Source of the DNA: Zingiber officinale | Lineage: Eukaryota; Streptophyta; Magnoliopsida; Zingiberales; Zingiberaceae | NCBI RefSeq assembly: GCF_018446385.1 | Contig: NC_055990.1 | Coordinates: 133,808,996 to 133,872,995 of the forward strand | DNA: 64,000 nt | Reading direction: 5' to 3' | In this document: in pieces, positions 24,185-35,284 of the stretch | How positions within the stretch are numbered: the first letter of the stretch is position 1 | How the letters are laid out: each line of letters starts with the position of its first letter | Translations under genes and position numbers: made by a program | The notes under the pieces: generated by a model | Database searches by the model: none | Told to the model about the DNA's origin: nothing | The model's input: the letters and a program-made list of their open reading frames with translations, nothing else

Positions 24185-26940
24185 ATGAATAATGAGATAG
24201 TGATAAATTATACAATGGTGTTCACTATGAATGAATGTTTTAAATCTCGTGATGCACTAGTTGCTTGGGCACATAAGGTGACAAAGTCGAATAGGATGGT
24301 TGTAGTAGTGAAAATGTCAGACAATGGAGATAGTGGGAGATGGGCTCGATTGTTTTTGGCATGTGAACGAAGTGACCAATATCGTTAACCCAAAGAGAAA
24401 TTGTCTGAAGAAAAATGTGAGAATGTGAAAGATGAAATGAATGTGATCCGAAAATTGAGTAAGGAGAGATTTACTGGAACAATGAAGTATTGTTGTCCAT
24501 TTTTAATTAAAGTTATGTAAATATCCATTGACGGGCCATGAGTTTTGAATGTTGTTTATGGCATGCATAATCATCCTTGCGCGTTGTATTTGGAAGGTCA
24601 CTCATTTGCTGGACACTTATCACATGCTGCGGAGGAGTTGGTGGTTGACTTGTTAAAGAACCACAGTCGACTGAAAGACATATTGAGAGTGTTAAAGGAG
24701 AGATTTTCTGAAAATAAGTTGACAATGATGACTATTTACAATGCACGACAAAAGCATAAAATAATCGAGTATAGAGGTCGATCACAAATGCAATACCTTG
24801 TGGCAAAGTTGAAGGAGTATAACTATTTCTACCATCACAGGCGGTGCGAGAAAACTGATATGGTGAAGGATATTTTCTTTGCTTACCCGAAGAGTATTGA
24901 CCTGTTGCGTGTTTTTCCAAGTGTATTGTTCATGGATTGTATGTACAAGACAAATCGATATAGGTTACTGGTATTTGAAATAGTTAGTGTGATGTCAACA
25001 GACATTTTCCATTGCTTGCGTGTATTTGGAGTCTGAGCATGAAGACAACTACTTATCGTCATTGCATATCTTGAGGTCGTTGATGGATGACTCATCTTTA
25101 CCCAACATAATTATAACCGATCGAGAGATCGCATTGATGAACGCGATTGAAAGTTCTTTTCCCACTTTAAAGCATTTATTGTGTCGGTGGCATATTAATA
25201 GGAATATACTGGCAAATTACAAAAAGAGATTTCACACCAAGAAGAAATGGGATTCTTTTATATCTTCATGGAATGTATTGATGTTAGCTGAAAATGAAGT
25301 TACATTTTATGAGTTGTTTAAGAGATTCCAACAAGATTATTTAGACCATTCAGATGTTGTTCAGTATATAACAAATCAATGGATTCATCCTTTCAAAGAA
25401 AGATTTGTATCTTGTTGGACAAATAATGTCATGCATTTTATCAACACAACAACAAATAGGGCCGAGAGTGCACATGCAAAATTGAAGAGGCAACTTGGAT
25501 CAAGCCAGGGTAATTTTGAGACGTGTTGGACTAAAATTCATTCTTTACTTGAGTTATCTCACACCACAGTTAAAGATTCTTTGAAAAGAGTATTAATGTA
25601 GTCCAACATTGATACAAACCATCAATGTTCAAGTTTTTGCGAGGTATAGTTTCCATTACAGCTTTGGACAAGATTTTTGTTGAAATGAAGGGTATAAGTG
25701 CGACTGGCGTAGATCCTTTGTTGTCTGGTTGTGTATTGCAGAAGACATGTGGCTTATCTTGTGCATATGAACTTGCTGAATATACTCGGGTGGGCATGCC
25801 AATCTCATTAGATAGTGTTGACAAGTTTTGGAGAAAGTTTTTTCAATGGCGAATGATTCACGGAGATTGTTAATGTAAGGAGATTGAGAGATTGTTAATC
25901 CAACAACAACCTCACTGCAAGTGCCAAAGGTAAACACTCACACTTGTGACTTACCCAAAACTTTGAAAGCTAAACAAATAAAATCAACCAAGCATGGCCC
26001 GAGTGCTTTTGAGTATGCCGAGTCTATTAAAGATATTTGTTCTCTAGTGGAAAATATTTTAATTATTAGTGAGCCGACATTTCCACAACCTATAGGATTG
26101 TCTAGAACGAGGAGGCAAAAGCTAAAGACATCTATTTTTTTTAATATATTTAAATAATTATTAATTTTTTCATATGTAATTGACTTTTTATATCACTTTT
26201 GAATAGATTGTTCGTCATCGTACACGTTCAACTTCCACTATTAGTTATATTGATCAACTACCATCTCATCTCCACAAGTATGTTGTTGGCACTAAAGATG
26301 TGGCAAGTGATGGTCACTATGGTTTTCGTTTCGTTGTTGGCCTACTTGGTTTTGGTGAGGATGCATGGTCAAGGGTGCGACGAGACCTTCTTGAGGAGAT
26401 CACACATTTCGAAATATTATATGAAGAAATATTTAATGAAAATGGTCATGTTGGAGAAGTAAAGCACATGTTGGATTATTTTGATGAAGCAACGTCACTC
26501 TCATATTGGATGACTTTGCCGAAAATGGGTTATCTTGTTGCATCGAAATATAATATTGCCCTGGTTAGTTTGTCTGCTCAATTATGTTATACATTTCTTC
26601 CTCTGCGAACTCCCGTGGTTGAGTCTTCAAAATGTATTTGTATTACACATGTGAATGGAAATCATTTTATTCAAGTACATTTATTTTCAGTTCAACAATA
26701 TATATTTCTTAATTTATAATTTGTTGTATTACTAATTATTCATTTTTCGTATATAGGTTTTTTTACTCAAGGGGCATCCATTACCTCCCGTTGTTCACAA
26801 GTGGTATCGATGTCATTTTCCATGCGCAGCAGGATGGGATATTGTGTATATTCATCAACTTGCATTGTATAATCATATGTTAGGAAATAGTGGCGTAGTT
26901 CATAGCATAAACACTGTTCATTTGGATGATCATTGAAATT
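24185..26940 (+). pseudogene. MULE transposase fused to an OTU-like cysteine protease, broken
   Basis: In order: an N-terminal block (24185-24388) ending FLACERSDQYR, the usual start of MULE/FAR1-type transposases; the MULE transposase core (24545-25601) with VLFMDCMYKTNRYRLLVFEI (first Asp), NIIITDREIALMNAIES (second Asp), LLCRWHINRN and TTNRAESAHAKLKR (candidate Glu); a linker (25625-26157); and an OTU-like domain (26213-26940) with DVASDGHYGFRFVVGLLGFG and HVNGNHFIQVHL. OTU enzymes remove ubiquitin using a Cys in DGNCGFR. Here that residue is Tyr, while the His of NHF is kept. Stops and frameshifts near 24386, 24520, 25020, 25600 and 25870 break the frame. Some gaps near 26160-26210 and 26690-26760 may be introns. 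Confidence 0.85.
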
Positions 26941-27109
26941 GTTATTCATTTTGGATTATCACTGTTTGATTTGATAACTATTTAGATAATCATTGAGATT
27001 GTTATTTATTTGGATGATCACTGTTAAATTTAGAAAAAAAACATGTTATTGCGTACTAAGTATAAATTATTCATTATGAATTATCAAATCTCTTTCTTCT
27101 TTTCTTATT
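26941..27109. other. MULE interior between the OTU region and the palindrome array
   Basis: AT-rich, with three imperfect copies of GATCATTGAGATTGTTAT-like text near 26926-27030. No ORF. Confidence 0.45.
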
Positions 27110-27823
27110 TTTTTCTCAACCCTATTATAGGAGATCTGGTCCACGTTGGGTCTGATATCTCTTTATATCGGGCCCAATGTGGGCCTGATATCTCCTCATA
27201 TTGATCGAAACTCATTGATCGACCTAGAGACTTTAAATTGCAACCATTTCAAGTCCTGTAGATTTCAAAATTTACAAGAAGTCTAAATATACTCTCTATT
27301 GTTATTTTTGACATTACTAGTGGTGATCCAAAGGTTTTGGAAAAAATAAATTCTCTTTTTTTTATTTTTATTCTCAACCCTATTATAGGAGATCAGGCCC
27401 ATGTTGGGCTTGGTATCTCTTCATATCAGGCCCAATGTGGGCCTGATTTGGGGAGATATCATGTCCAACAATAGAAAAAAAGAGAGATTTATTTTTTTCA
27501 AAACCTTTGAACAATCATTAGGAATGTCGAAAATAACAATAGAGAGCATATTTAGACTTCTTGTAATTTTAGAAATCTACAAGACCTGAAATGGTTGCAA
27601 ACTGATGTCTCTAGGTCGATCAGTGGGTTTCGACCAAAATCCACTGATCGACCTAAAGACCTTAAATTGCAACCATTTTAGGTTCTGTAGATTTCTAAAA
27701 TTGCAAGAAATCTAAATATGCTCTCCATTATTATTTTTGGCATTACTAGTGGTGGTCCAAAGGTTTTGGAAAAGATAAATTCTCTTTTTTCTTTTTCTTC
27801 TTTTTCTCAACCCTATTATAGGA
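27110..27823. repeat. Tandem long-palindrome array, left part
   Basis: Units of about 430-450 bp each start CTCAACCCTATTATAGGAGA, then a spacer with short palindromes (AGGCCCACGTTGGGCCT type), then a long inverted repeat. The palindrome at 27478-27785 has arms of about 150 bp meeting at TAGGTCGATCAGTGGGTTTC. The left arm carries AAAACCTTTGAACAA and the right arm its complement. 27205-27360 is a half unit. The array is cut at 27823 by the family C LTR and continues at 45197. Confidence 0.88.
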
Positions 27824-29029
27824 TGTTAGTGAAGGAAGCATCCGACGATCGAACCTGGGTTTTGATTATGTCAAAGGGTCCAAAGTTAAGTTATTTTGTT
27901 ATTTAATGTGTTTGAATGAGTTTGCAGGAAAGTCCTAAGTGTACTTAGGCAAAAGTCCTAGCTGCGGTTAGACAGGTGAAAAATCTTAGGGGGTGGTAAC
28001 CCTAGGTGATAGGGGGTGATAACCCTAGGCGGAAAGTCTTGGTGGGTCAAGGGCTTCGGGCAAAAGTCCTAGAGCCGAGGACTCTAGGTGGAAAGTCCTG
28101 GTGTCGCGAACCAGGTGAAAGATTGGGCGGGTCGTGGAGCGGACATCTAGCAGAAAGTCTTGGAGCCTCAAACGCCGAGCAAAAGTCCAATTGGTCTGGA
28201 GGATCAACTGGCAACAGGTAAACTCTCCTGAGTGGAGTAGGTAAGGACGCGTTCCCCGGTGAGGGAACAGTAGGCATCGATTTGACCTAGGATTTCCGGT
28301 CGGGGATCCGAAGTCAGAACCGGGCAGTCCGATGATTGTCAAATTCTATGTCTTATCATGTCTTAACTCTATTTTGCAGGGTATGTTTTACTAACGTATT
28401 TTGCAGGAAGTGAATTGGAGAAGACCCTCTCGCAGCAAGGCATGAGGGCACCCTCATGGAGCTTGAGGGCACCCTGGATGCTGAGTAGAGGGCGCCCTCA
28501 TGGAGCTTGAGGGTGCCCTGGACACTGGTGCGAGGGCACCCTCAGGCGGATAAAAGGTGACTTCTTCAAATCTCATCCACGCTGCGAAATCGGTGGGGTT
28601 GAGGGCGCCCTCCAGGGTGTTGGAGGCTCCCTCAACGGGCTTTATAAAGCTGTCTCGAGCAGGAGCTGAAAACAATGAATTCTAAGTGATCTTTCAGCTG
28701 CGAGACGTTCCGGTGAAGCCAGAACTTGACCTCAACAACCAGAAGCTCTGAGTTTGAGATTACATAATTGTCGGTATAATTTATTACTGCACTTATTGTA
28801 CTTGTTGTAATCTTTCTGAAGCTATAGTGCTTGCCCATCGAAAGCACTTTTACGTGCGGGCCTTGGAGTAGCAGTCGCCCCAAGCTCCGAACCAAGTAAA
28901 AAATCCTTGGTGTCTTTTCTGTGTGTTTGTGTTATTATTATACTGCGTTTACTCGTTAAGTTTTCCGAAACAAAAGTGAAAGCCACGAGCGCTATTCCCC
29001 CCCCCCCCTCTAGCGCTTTCGATCCAACA
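27824..29029 (+). repeat. 5' LTR of family C element
   Basis: 1206 bp from TGTTAGTGAAGG to GATCCAACA. It aligns with 32451-33128 (GCATCCGACGATCGAACC, GTGTTTGAATGAGTTTGCAG, TATTTTGCAGGAAGTGAATT). It contains repeated GAGGGCGCCCTC palindromes (28493-28610) and a C run at about 28997-29008. Confidence 0.88.
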
Positions 29030-29031
29030 GT

Positions 29032-29043
29032 TGGTATCAGAGC
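29032..29043 (+). other. Primer binding site, initiator tRNA-Met type
   Basis: TGGTATCAGAGC, two bases after the end of the 5' LTR at 29029. Confidence 0.87.
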
Positions 29044-29402
29044 GGGGTCGCTTCGAATTGGTGCAACCACCATTCAAGCAATATTTTCGTGGTAGTTTTT
29101 AATTTTTCGGAGTCAATCAGAATCGGTATAATTTCCACATTCTGATTTATTTTTTTTCGCAATCGAAATTTTTGCTTGAAGTTGGTGCAACACCACTCAA
29201 GTTCGTGTTTTATTTTTCTTTATCCTGCACTACTAATCCAAGACCAAGTCTTGGAATATTTGGTTCTTTTTCTTTTTTGTGTGTGAGATTTTCTTCTACA
29301 ATGGCCTACCAAGATTGGTAAAGCACCGCATGCCTACCACTCTTGTCTAACGAAAATTTTAGATACTGAAAAGACCAGATGGAGCACTAACTGAAAACCC
29401 AA

Positions 29403-30246
29403 GTGAAGATATACACTATAGTCCAGATCGGATCTATTCTCCCCATTGAAGAAGGTGTACCCATCGCCTGTGACAAGTGGAATGCACAAACAAGAAGAAA
29501 ATTCAAGGCAAATACAAAAACAACATATACTCTCCTATGCGGACTAACAAATTCAGAGCTTGATCGAGTTGGAAAGTTCAACAATGCTAAGGAGCTTTGG
29601 GAGAAGGTGATCAAGCTTCATGAGATTCCTTCAGAACCAGAAGACCAAGTTGAACCTGAGTTCGAATCAGAGTATGAATCTCCAGAGTAAACCTCCAAAC
29701 CAGAATCAGAAGAATCCAACGAGGAAGAACACAAGCAAGCAAGCAAGTTACCTCGCTCTACCAGTACAAGCATATGTGGCCGAAACTGAATCCGAGTCCG
29801 AGTCAGATATCGAGAGCGAATTAGAAATCGAGTCCGAGCGAAGCCACGGATCCGTATCCATTTCTGAAGGGTCTAACCCCATTGTAAGCTCTCTAATTTC
29901 TAGTACTAACGTAGATGAATTACAAAATCTAGTTTCATACTTATTAAAAGAGTTGGTCAAATCCAACATCCGGGTTTAGTCACTCCAAAAAGAGGAAACA
30001 ACCCTTAAGGAAGTGACTAACTCGAGTTCTTTGACTAAGCAAGAGAATTCTAATTTAAAAACTCAAGTCAAAGAACTCAAGGACTCATTAGAACGGTTCA
30101 CTTTGGGTTCTAAGAACCTTGACTTAATTCTTGGAAAACAAAGGGTCGTATACAACCGAACTGAACTTGGATTTAAGGCCAAACAAAAATATAGATCTTA
30201 TTTGTCTATATTAAAATGCTCAAATAGAAACTTAGTCCATGCATGA
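29403..30246 (+). pseudogene. Gag remnant of family C element
   Basis: The first piece (29403-29690) contains CGLTNSELDRVGKFNNAKEL and WEKVIKLHE, typical of a copia UBN2 Gag domain. A second piece (29740-29979) is Ser/Glu-rich (ETESESESDIESELEIESE) and ends in a short helix. A third piece (30013-30246) looks like a coiled coil (KQENSNLKTQVKELKDSLER). The frame is broken at 29688 and 29977. No zinc knuckle or Pol domain follows. Confidence 0.78.
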
Positions 30247-32450
30247 GCCCCCAAGTTAAACTTGATTAATCAAGTTGGATTTGGTAAATATTGGATTCCC
30301 AAGGATCATATTCATTACCTTGATAGACCTTATCGAGGCTATGATCCAGGGGAGCCAATAGAAAGACCATTTTTATCAATAGATAGATTTGTTTGATGCT
30401 TGATTTACATTTTTTTTTTATATGCATGCTTAGACTAGGATAAATAAGGACTTAGGCATGATTTACAATTGACTAGTTAGACCTAAGAGTTATTGTAAGG
30501 AAATTAAATATCTAATTTATTTGATAAGTTTTGTCTGGAAGTGGTGGATGATCTCATAACCAAGAAGGTCTAGTGCCTCACCATAGCCTAGAAGCCAATC
30601 ATTGAAATAGTTATTTAATTGACTAACTGTAAAACTTGAGTCTAACACAAATATAAATCAATCCTTAGATGATAATTTAACATTTTAGATTGAGTTAACC
30701 ATCTCACAAATATACTAAGGCTCCCTGGTTGAAAATTTAGAAAAGGGTGAGATGGATCTAGACTTAAAGTAGTTCCAAATTAATTCAATTAAATTAACTT
30801 AATTAATTTCAAAAAATTTCAAAATGTTTATCTTAATTTCAAAATGGTTAAATCATAATTAAATTATACTTTTAATTAATTTCAAAAATCATAATTAATT
30901 TCAACAAGTTAATTATTATTAAGTTTCAAATCATAATTAATTTCAAAATTTTAATTATTATTAAGTTTCAAATTATAATTAATTTCAAAAGGTTAATTAA
31001 TTTCAAAAGTAAATTATAATTACTTTTTATAATTTAAAATTTCAAAATCATTATTTACAAAATTATAATTTTCAAATCATAATCAAATTTCAAATTATCA
31101 TATATTGTTCAAATCTTAATGATAATTAATCTTTAAATTATATTTAATTTTTGAAAAACTTAATGATAATTAATTTTTAAATCATATTTAGTTTTTCAAA
31201 ATCTCAATGATAGTTAATAGGTAAGATTATCATTTCAAACTTAATTAATATATTTTCAAAATCTTCAAAAAATGTAAATGTTTACTCATATTTTAAATTC
31301 AAACTCATTGGAAATTCAAACTTAGATTTTAAATCTCAATATTGCTAAAATTGAAATATAGTTATTTTCATCTCACACACACTTATAAGCTGAACATGCT
31401 TGATAACCTAGAATGAGTGAGATGAAAAATTAAGAAAATAAATAATAACTTTTATGTTTACATACTTGGACTCTAGGACCCTAAAAATTTATTTTGGCAT
31501 TAATTAAGGGGGAGTGCAAAGAAATTTAAAACATTAATTTTTATCTTTATTTTCCCTAAAAATTTGTTTTGGCATTAATTAAGGGGGAGTGCAAAGAAAT
31601 TTAAAACATTAATTTTTGTCTTTATTTTCCTAAAACATTATTATTCAAAGTTAAACTTTTCAAAAAAGTTTAAAATATTTCTAAAAAGGAAGTTCAATTT
31701 TTTATGAAAAATAAATTATTTTTGAAACTAAGTATTTGATAAAATATTTTAAGTTTTTTAAAAAATCATTTACTTAACTAAGTATTTTTTTAAGAAAATA
31801 TTTTTAAAAAAGCTTAAGTTTTTATCACAATATTCCTAAAAGTAAAGTATTTTTTCAAAATCCTTTTAAGTTGAGTGCTTTTAACTAAGCCTTTTTTAAA
31901 ACCTCTATAAAACTAAGTATTAAAACTAAATTTTTATCAATTTCTTTGGAAAGCTAAATACTTGACAAAGCTAAAATTTAGCTAATTTATTTTTGGAAAA
32001 ATCTAAGTGTTTTCAAAGCACTTCTAAAATTAACTAAATGTGTTTTAAAGCACTTATTTTCAAAGCTAAAAAGATAAGTATTCTCAAAATATTTCTAATT
32101 TAGCTAAAGTATTTTTCAAAACAGTCATTTCCAAAACTAAATATAGCTAAGTGTTTTTCAAAGTAATTATTTTCAAAGCTAAGCTTAGCTAAGTTTTTTT
32201 GTGCTACCCTTCAGGGGGAGCTTAAAGTTAAACAGAGTATATTTTTACATATTAAATAAAATTTCTCTCTACTTATTTTTTTATTTATGTCAAAGGGGGA
32301 GAGAAGAGTCAAAATTAAGAATTCAAACGAATTTAAACATAATCTTTATGAAAGGGGGAGCATAAGGTTTTTTTCCAACTTATAGTGTTTATGCTCCTTC
32401 ATTTATTACTTAACTTTGAATCGTATTACCATAATAAAAAAGGGAGAGAT
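30247..32450 (+). other. Long untranslated 3' region of family C element
   Basis: Very AT-rich. 30780-31320 repeats AATTAATTTCAAAA-like words. An approximately 80-bp unit is duplicated at about 31480-31632 (shared GGCATTAATTAAGGGGGAGT). Isolated GGGGGAG purine clusters recur at 31510, 31588, 32214, 32286 and 32354. The polypurine tract AAAAAAGGGAGAGAT ends at 32450. No ORF of note. Confidence 0.7.
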
Positions 32451-33128
32451 TGTTGGTGCGGGAAGCATCCGACGATCGAACCTTGGTTTTGATTATGTCA
32501 AAGGGTCCAAAGTTAAGTTGTTTTGTTATCTAATGTGTTTGAATGAGTTTGCAGGAAAGTCCTAAGTGTACTTAGGCAAAAGTTCTAGCTACGGTTAGGT
32601 AGGTGAAAAATCCTAGGGGGTGGTAACCCTAGGTCCTAGGGGATAGTAACCCTAGACAGAAAGTCTTGGTGGGTCGAGTGCTTCGGACAAAAGTCCTAGA
32701 GTCGAGGACTCTAGGTGGAAAGTCTTGGTGTCGCGAACCAGGTGAAAGACTGGCGGGTCGTGGAGCGGGCGTCCAGCGAAAAGTCCTAGAGCATCGGGCG
32801 CTGAGCAAAAGTCTAGTTGGTCTGGAGGATCAACTGGCAATAGGTAAACTTTCCAGAGTGGAGTAGGTGAGGACACGTTCCCTAGTGAGGGAACAGTAGG
32901 CGTCGGTTCGACCTAGGGTTTCCAATCGGGGATCCGAAGTTAGAACTGGACAGTCCGATGACTGTCAAATTCTATGTCTTATCATGTCTTAACTCTATTT
33001 TGCAGGGTATGTTGAACTAACGTATTTTGCAGGAAGTGAATTGGAGAAGACCCTCTCACAGCAAGGCACGAGGGCACCCTCATGGAGCTTGAGGGGGCCC
33101 TGGTTGCTGAGCAGAGGGCGCCCTCATG
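32451..33128 (+). repeat. 3' LTR of family C element, first part
   Basis: It matches 27824-28505 closely and stops matching inside a GAGGGCGCCCTCATG motif, where family A-like sequence takes over. Confidence 0.85.
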
Positions 33129-33500
33129 AAGCCCGTTGACTTTTTCCAGCCCCGGGTCTTCTTCTCCGGCTCCGTTCACTTGGGTGATCTCTGTCATCCG
33201 GAAAAGGGCTCTCCCGAACCCAAGTTCCGGTCTTCTCGAGCAGGCTTCCACTCCGACTTCTCGTCCCTCGGAATCGTCACGTGGTTCCTTCTCGTCCGCC
33301 AGTGTACTCATCCGCAGTCTTCGTCCCTCAGTCGCACCCTATGCCAACCTTCTCGCTAGCTGCGTCTCTTGCTCCTCGAGCAGTCTTCCGCTCCGGCTTC
33401 TCGTCTCTCAGAACCACCGCACGCTTCATTTTCGTTCGCCGGTGTACTCTTCCGCAGCGCCTCGTCCCTCGGACGCACCACGTGCTATCCTGCTGGGTGC
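33129..33500 (+). repeat. Fragment of a family A-like LTR
   Basis: GTTGACTTTT, then TTGGGTGATCTC, GGCTC(T/A)CCCGAACCC and CTCGTCCCTCGG-type text match 6010-6250 and 9340-9600 in the same order. The block GCTCCGGCTTCTCGT is repeated a second time (33390). ORFs here (33126-33560) are LTR sequence, not genes. Confidence 0.7.
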
Positions 33501-34190
33501 TCATTGGGTCCCATCATCACGTTTGTTGATAAAGGGATAAGAAGCACTTCACATCTTTAGTAGTATTATAGAAGATTGTAAGTGTGCTTGTGAGTGTTGT
33601 GAGTGTGCTCTTAACTTATCAATTTCAATTTCCTTCCGTTTCCGTCTGTGTGCTCCCCTGGTATCAGAGCTTGTCATACTCTTGTTACTTAAGCTTGTTG
33701 GTATTATGCAACCCTGAGAAACAAAAGGAAAGATCCTAACTTGGTGGAAAAAGGCAAAGAAGGCCTGAGAAATCCAAGGGCACATCTGTATGAGGTTCTC
33801 TGGGAAGGAACTGCCCTCGCCTAAAGAACAAGAGTTCCTATAAGTTCTGATAAGTTTTTATGAGCACTTTCATTATTTCAAGAAATACAATTTCATATCG
33901 AGAAGCTCTTTCTGCTACTGATCCTATAGAAAATCCCTCTATTGGTTTTGCCAAGCCAAGCAATTATCAAGGTACTACGCCTGGAATCGCTGCAATCATT
34001 AAACAAAATAATACACAAATCCATTTGCTTATCCAAATAGTCGAAACCCTAAGAGATATTCAGTAGGAACTTCGAAAACAAAACAACCCTCTTTTTCCAC
34101 AAGACTTAGTCTCCAAACTTCAAAACCTATCCCTTGGTCCATCCAAACCCAAAGAAAAACCTGGAAAGCTAAGGGTATTTAAAGACCCAT
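33501..34190 (+). mobile_element. Endogenous badnavirus-like sequence, left segment
   Basis: It contains the tRNA-Met motif TGGTATCAGAGC at 33659-33670, which in badnaviruses marks the start of the circular genome map. The remnant of a small virion-associated protein gene follows. The left limit is uncertain (33501-33660 may be viral intergenic DNA or the end of an LTR). Only about 190 bp separate the primer site from the second viral ORF, so the first viral ORF is missing or deleted. It ends abruptly at 34190, where the family B LTR begins. It is a broken, integrated copy. Confidence 0.7.
33860..34190 (+). pseudogene. Badnavirus ORF2-like (virion-associated protein) remnant, copy 1
   Basis: The ORF opens at 33860. 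It contains SYREALSATDPIENPSIGFA and then IIKQNNTQIHLL, the pattern I associate with the small second ORF of badnaviruses. A TAG stop at 34064-34066 interrupts it, and the family B element truncates it at 34190. Confidence 0.68.
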
Positions 34191-35212
34191 CTAGGTGCCT
34201 TAAGTTTTGATGTTTGGGCAAATGTTTAAGTTAGGTTTATTGTTGTATTTGATATGCATTGTGAGTGTGCAAGATACAGGTACAACAAGAAAAGTCCAAG
34301 TGTGATCTTGGCAAAGGAGGAAAGTCCAAGGATGAGTCTTGGCGGTGTAAGTCCAAGCATGTAGTCTTGGCAACGTAAGTCCAAGTGTGACTTGGCAATG
34401 GATGAAGCCCTGGAGGTGAGGAGCCTCTTGGCAAAGGAAGACCCGACAATATGGACAAGGTCGAAGGAAGCTCCAGAAGGCAAGACGTGAAGGATGAGGA
34501 GACATCCGAGGGGCGCGAGGCTGATGGAGAAGGCTAGAAGGCTAGGTCTAGGTTGGTCGGGCGAGGAAGAGTGATGAGTTATTGTACTCAGGGCAAAATT
34601 CTATGTGTTTTAGGATTTACTGCAGCAGTACCATAGTGACACTGTAGCAGCACTGTTGTGACACTATAACAACACTGTAGCAGTCGACTGGGTACTGTAG
34701 CAGTCGACTGGAATACTGTAGCAGTCGACTGGTAGTCGAACATTGGGTAACAGTCGGCTTCAAGGACCAGTCGACTGTTGCATAAACCAGTCGACTGGTA
34801 GCGGGAAAATAGCTTAGTGTTTTCCTCTCGAGCTCTATTTAATAGAGCTCGAGGTGCTTGAGCATGGTTGACGAAATAGATTTGGTTAAAGCCTATTAGA
34901 GTCTCTCAAGCCCTCGTGTGATCGGTGTGCTTGTATTCAAGTGTTTGTGGCGAGGTTTCTCCACCGACAAGGAGCTTGAGCTAGCCGAAGGTTTTCTGGG
35001 GAGTCATCCACCGACAAATCAGGATCGTCCACCTTACGAACAGCCGTGGAGTAGGAGCTTTATCTCCGAACCACGTTAAATCAACGTGTTAGGTTTTCTT
35101 TCTCTTGTTAGTATTTGTTTTTGTATTTCCGCTGTGCACTAACATTATAGGAAGCGATGGATTTGGGTGAGACGCTATTCACCCCCCTCTAGCGGACGTC
35201 AAGGTCCCAACA
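34191..35212 (+). repeat. 5' LTR of family B element, 5'-truncated
   Basis: It starts CTAGGTGCCTTAAG, missing the terminal TGTTGGAGCAAT, and ends GGTCCCAACA. Five exact copies of CAGTCGACTG start at 34681, 34701, 34722, 34768 and 34788. It is longer than the 3' LTR by a segment near 34540-34610. Confidence 0.87.
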
Positions 35213-35214
35213 AG

Positions 35215-35226
35215 TGGTATCAGAGC
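35215..35226 (+). other. Primer binding site, initiator tRNA-Met type
   Basis: TGGTATCAGAGC, two bases after the LTR end. Confidence 0.87.
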
Positions 35227-35284
35227 GAGGTCGCTCTTCTACGGACTAACTGCCAAGAGAGCAAGAAGCTAGAGGAAGAAGAAG

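Noticed and set aside
28006..28342. Overlapping ORFs of 71-105 codons
   Set aside because: LTR sequence. The second LTR (32650-32880) has them in altered form, as expected of shared non-coding sequence.
33126..33560. ORFs up to 134 codons on both strands
   Set aside because: GC-rich LTR fragment of family A type with long open frames on both strands. No protein family recognised.
34681..34800. Regularly spaced CAGTCGACTG repeats resembling a CRISPR array
   Set aside because: The host is a plant, the repeats are 10 bp palindromes inside an LTR, and the spacers are not of uniform length.
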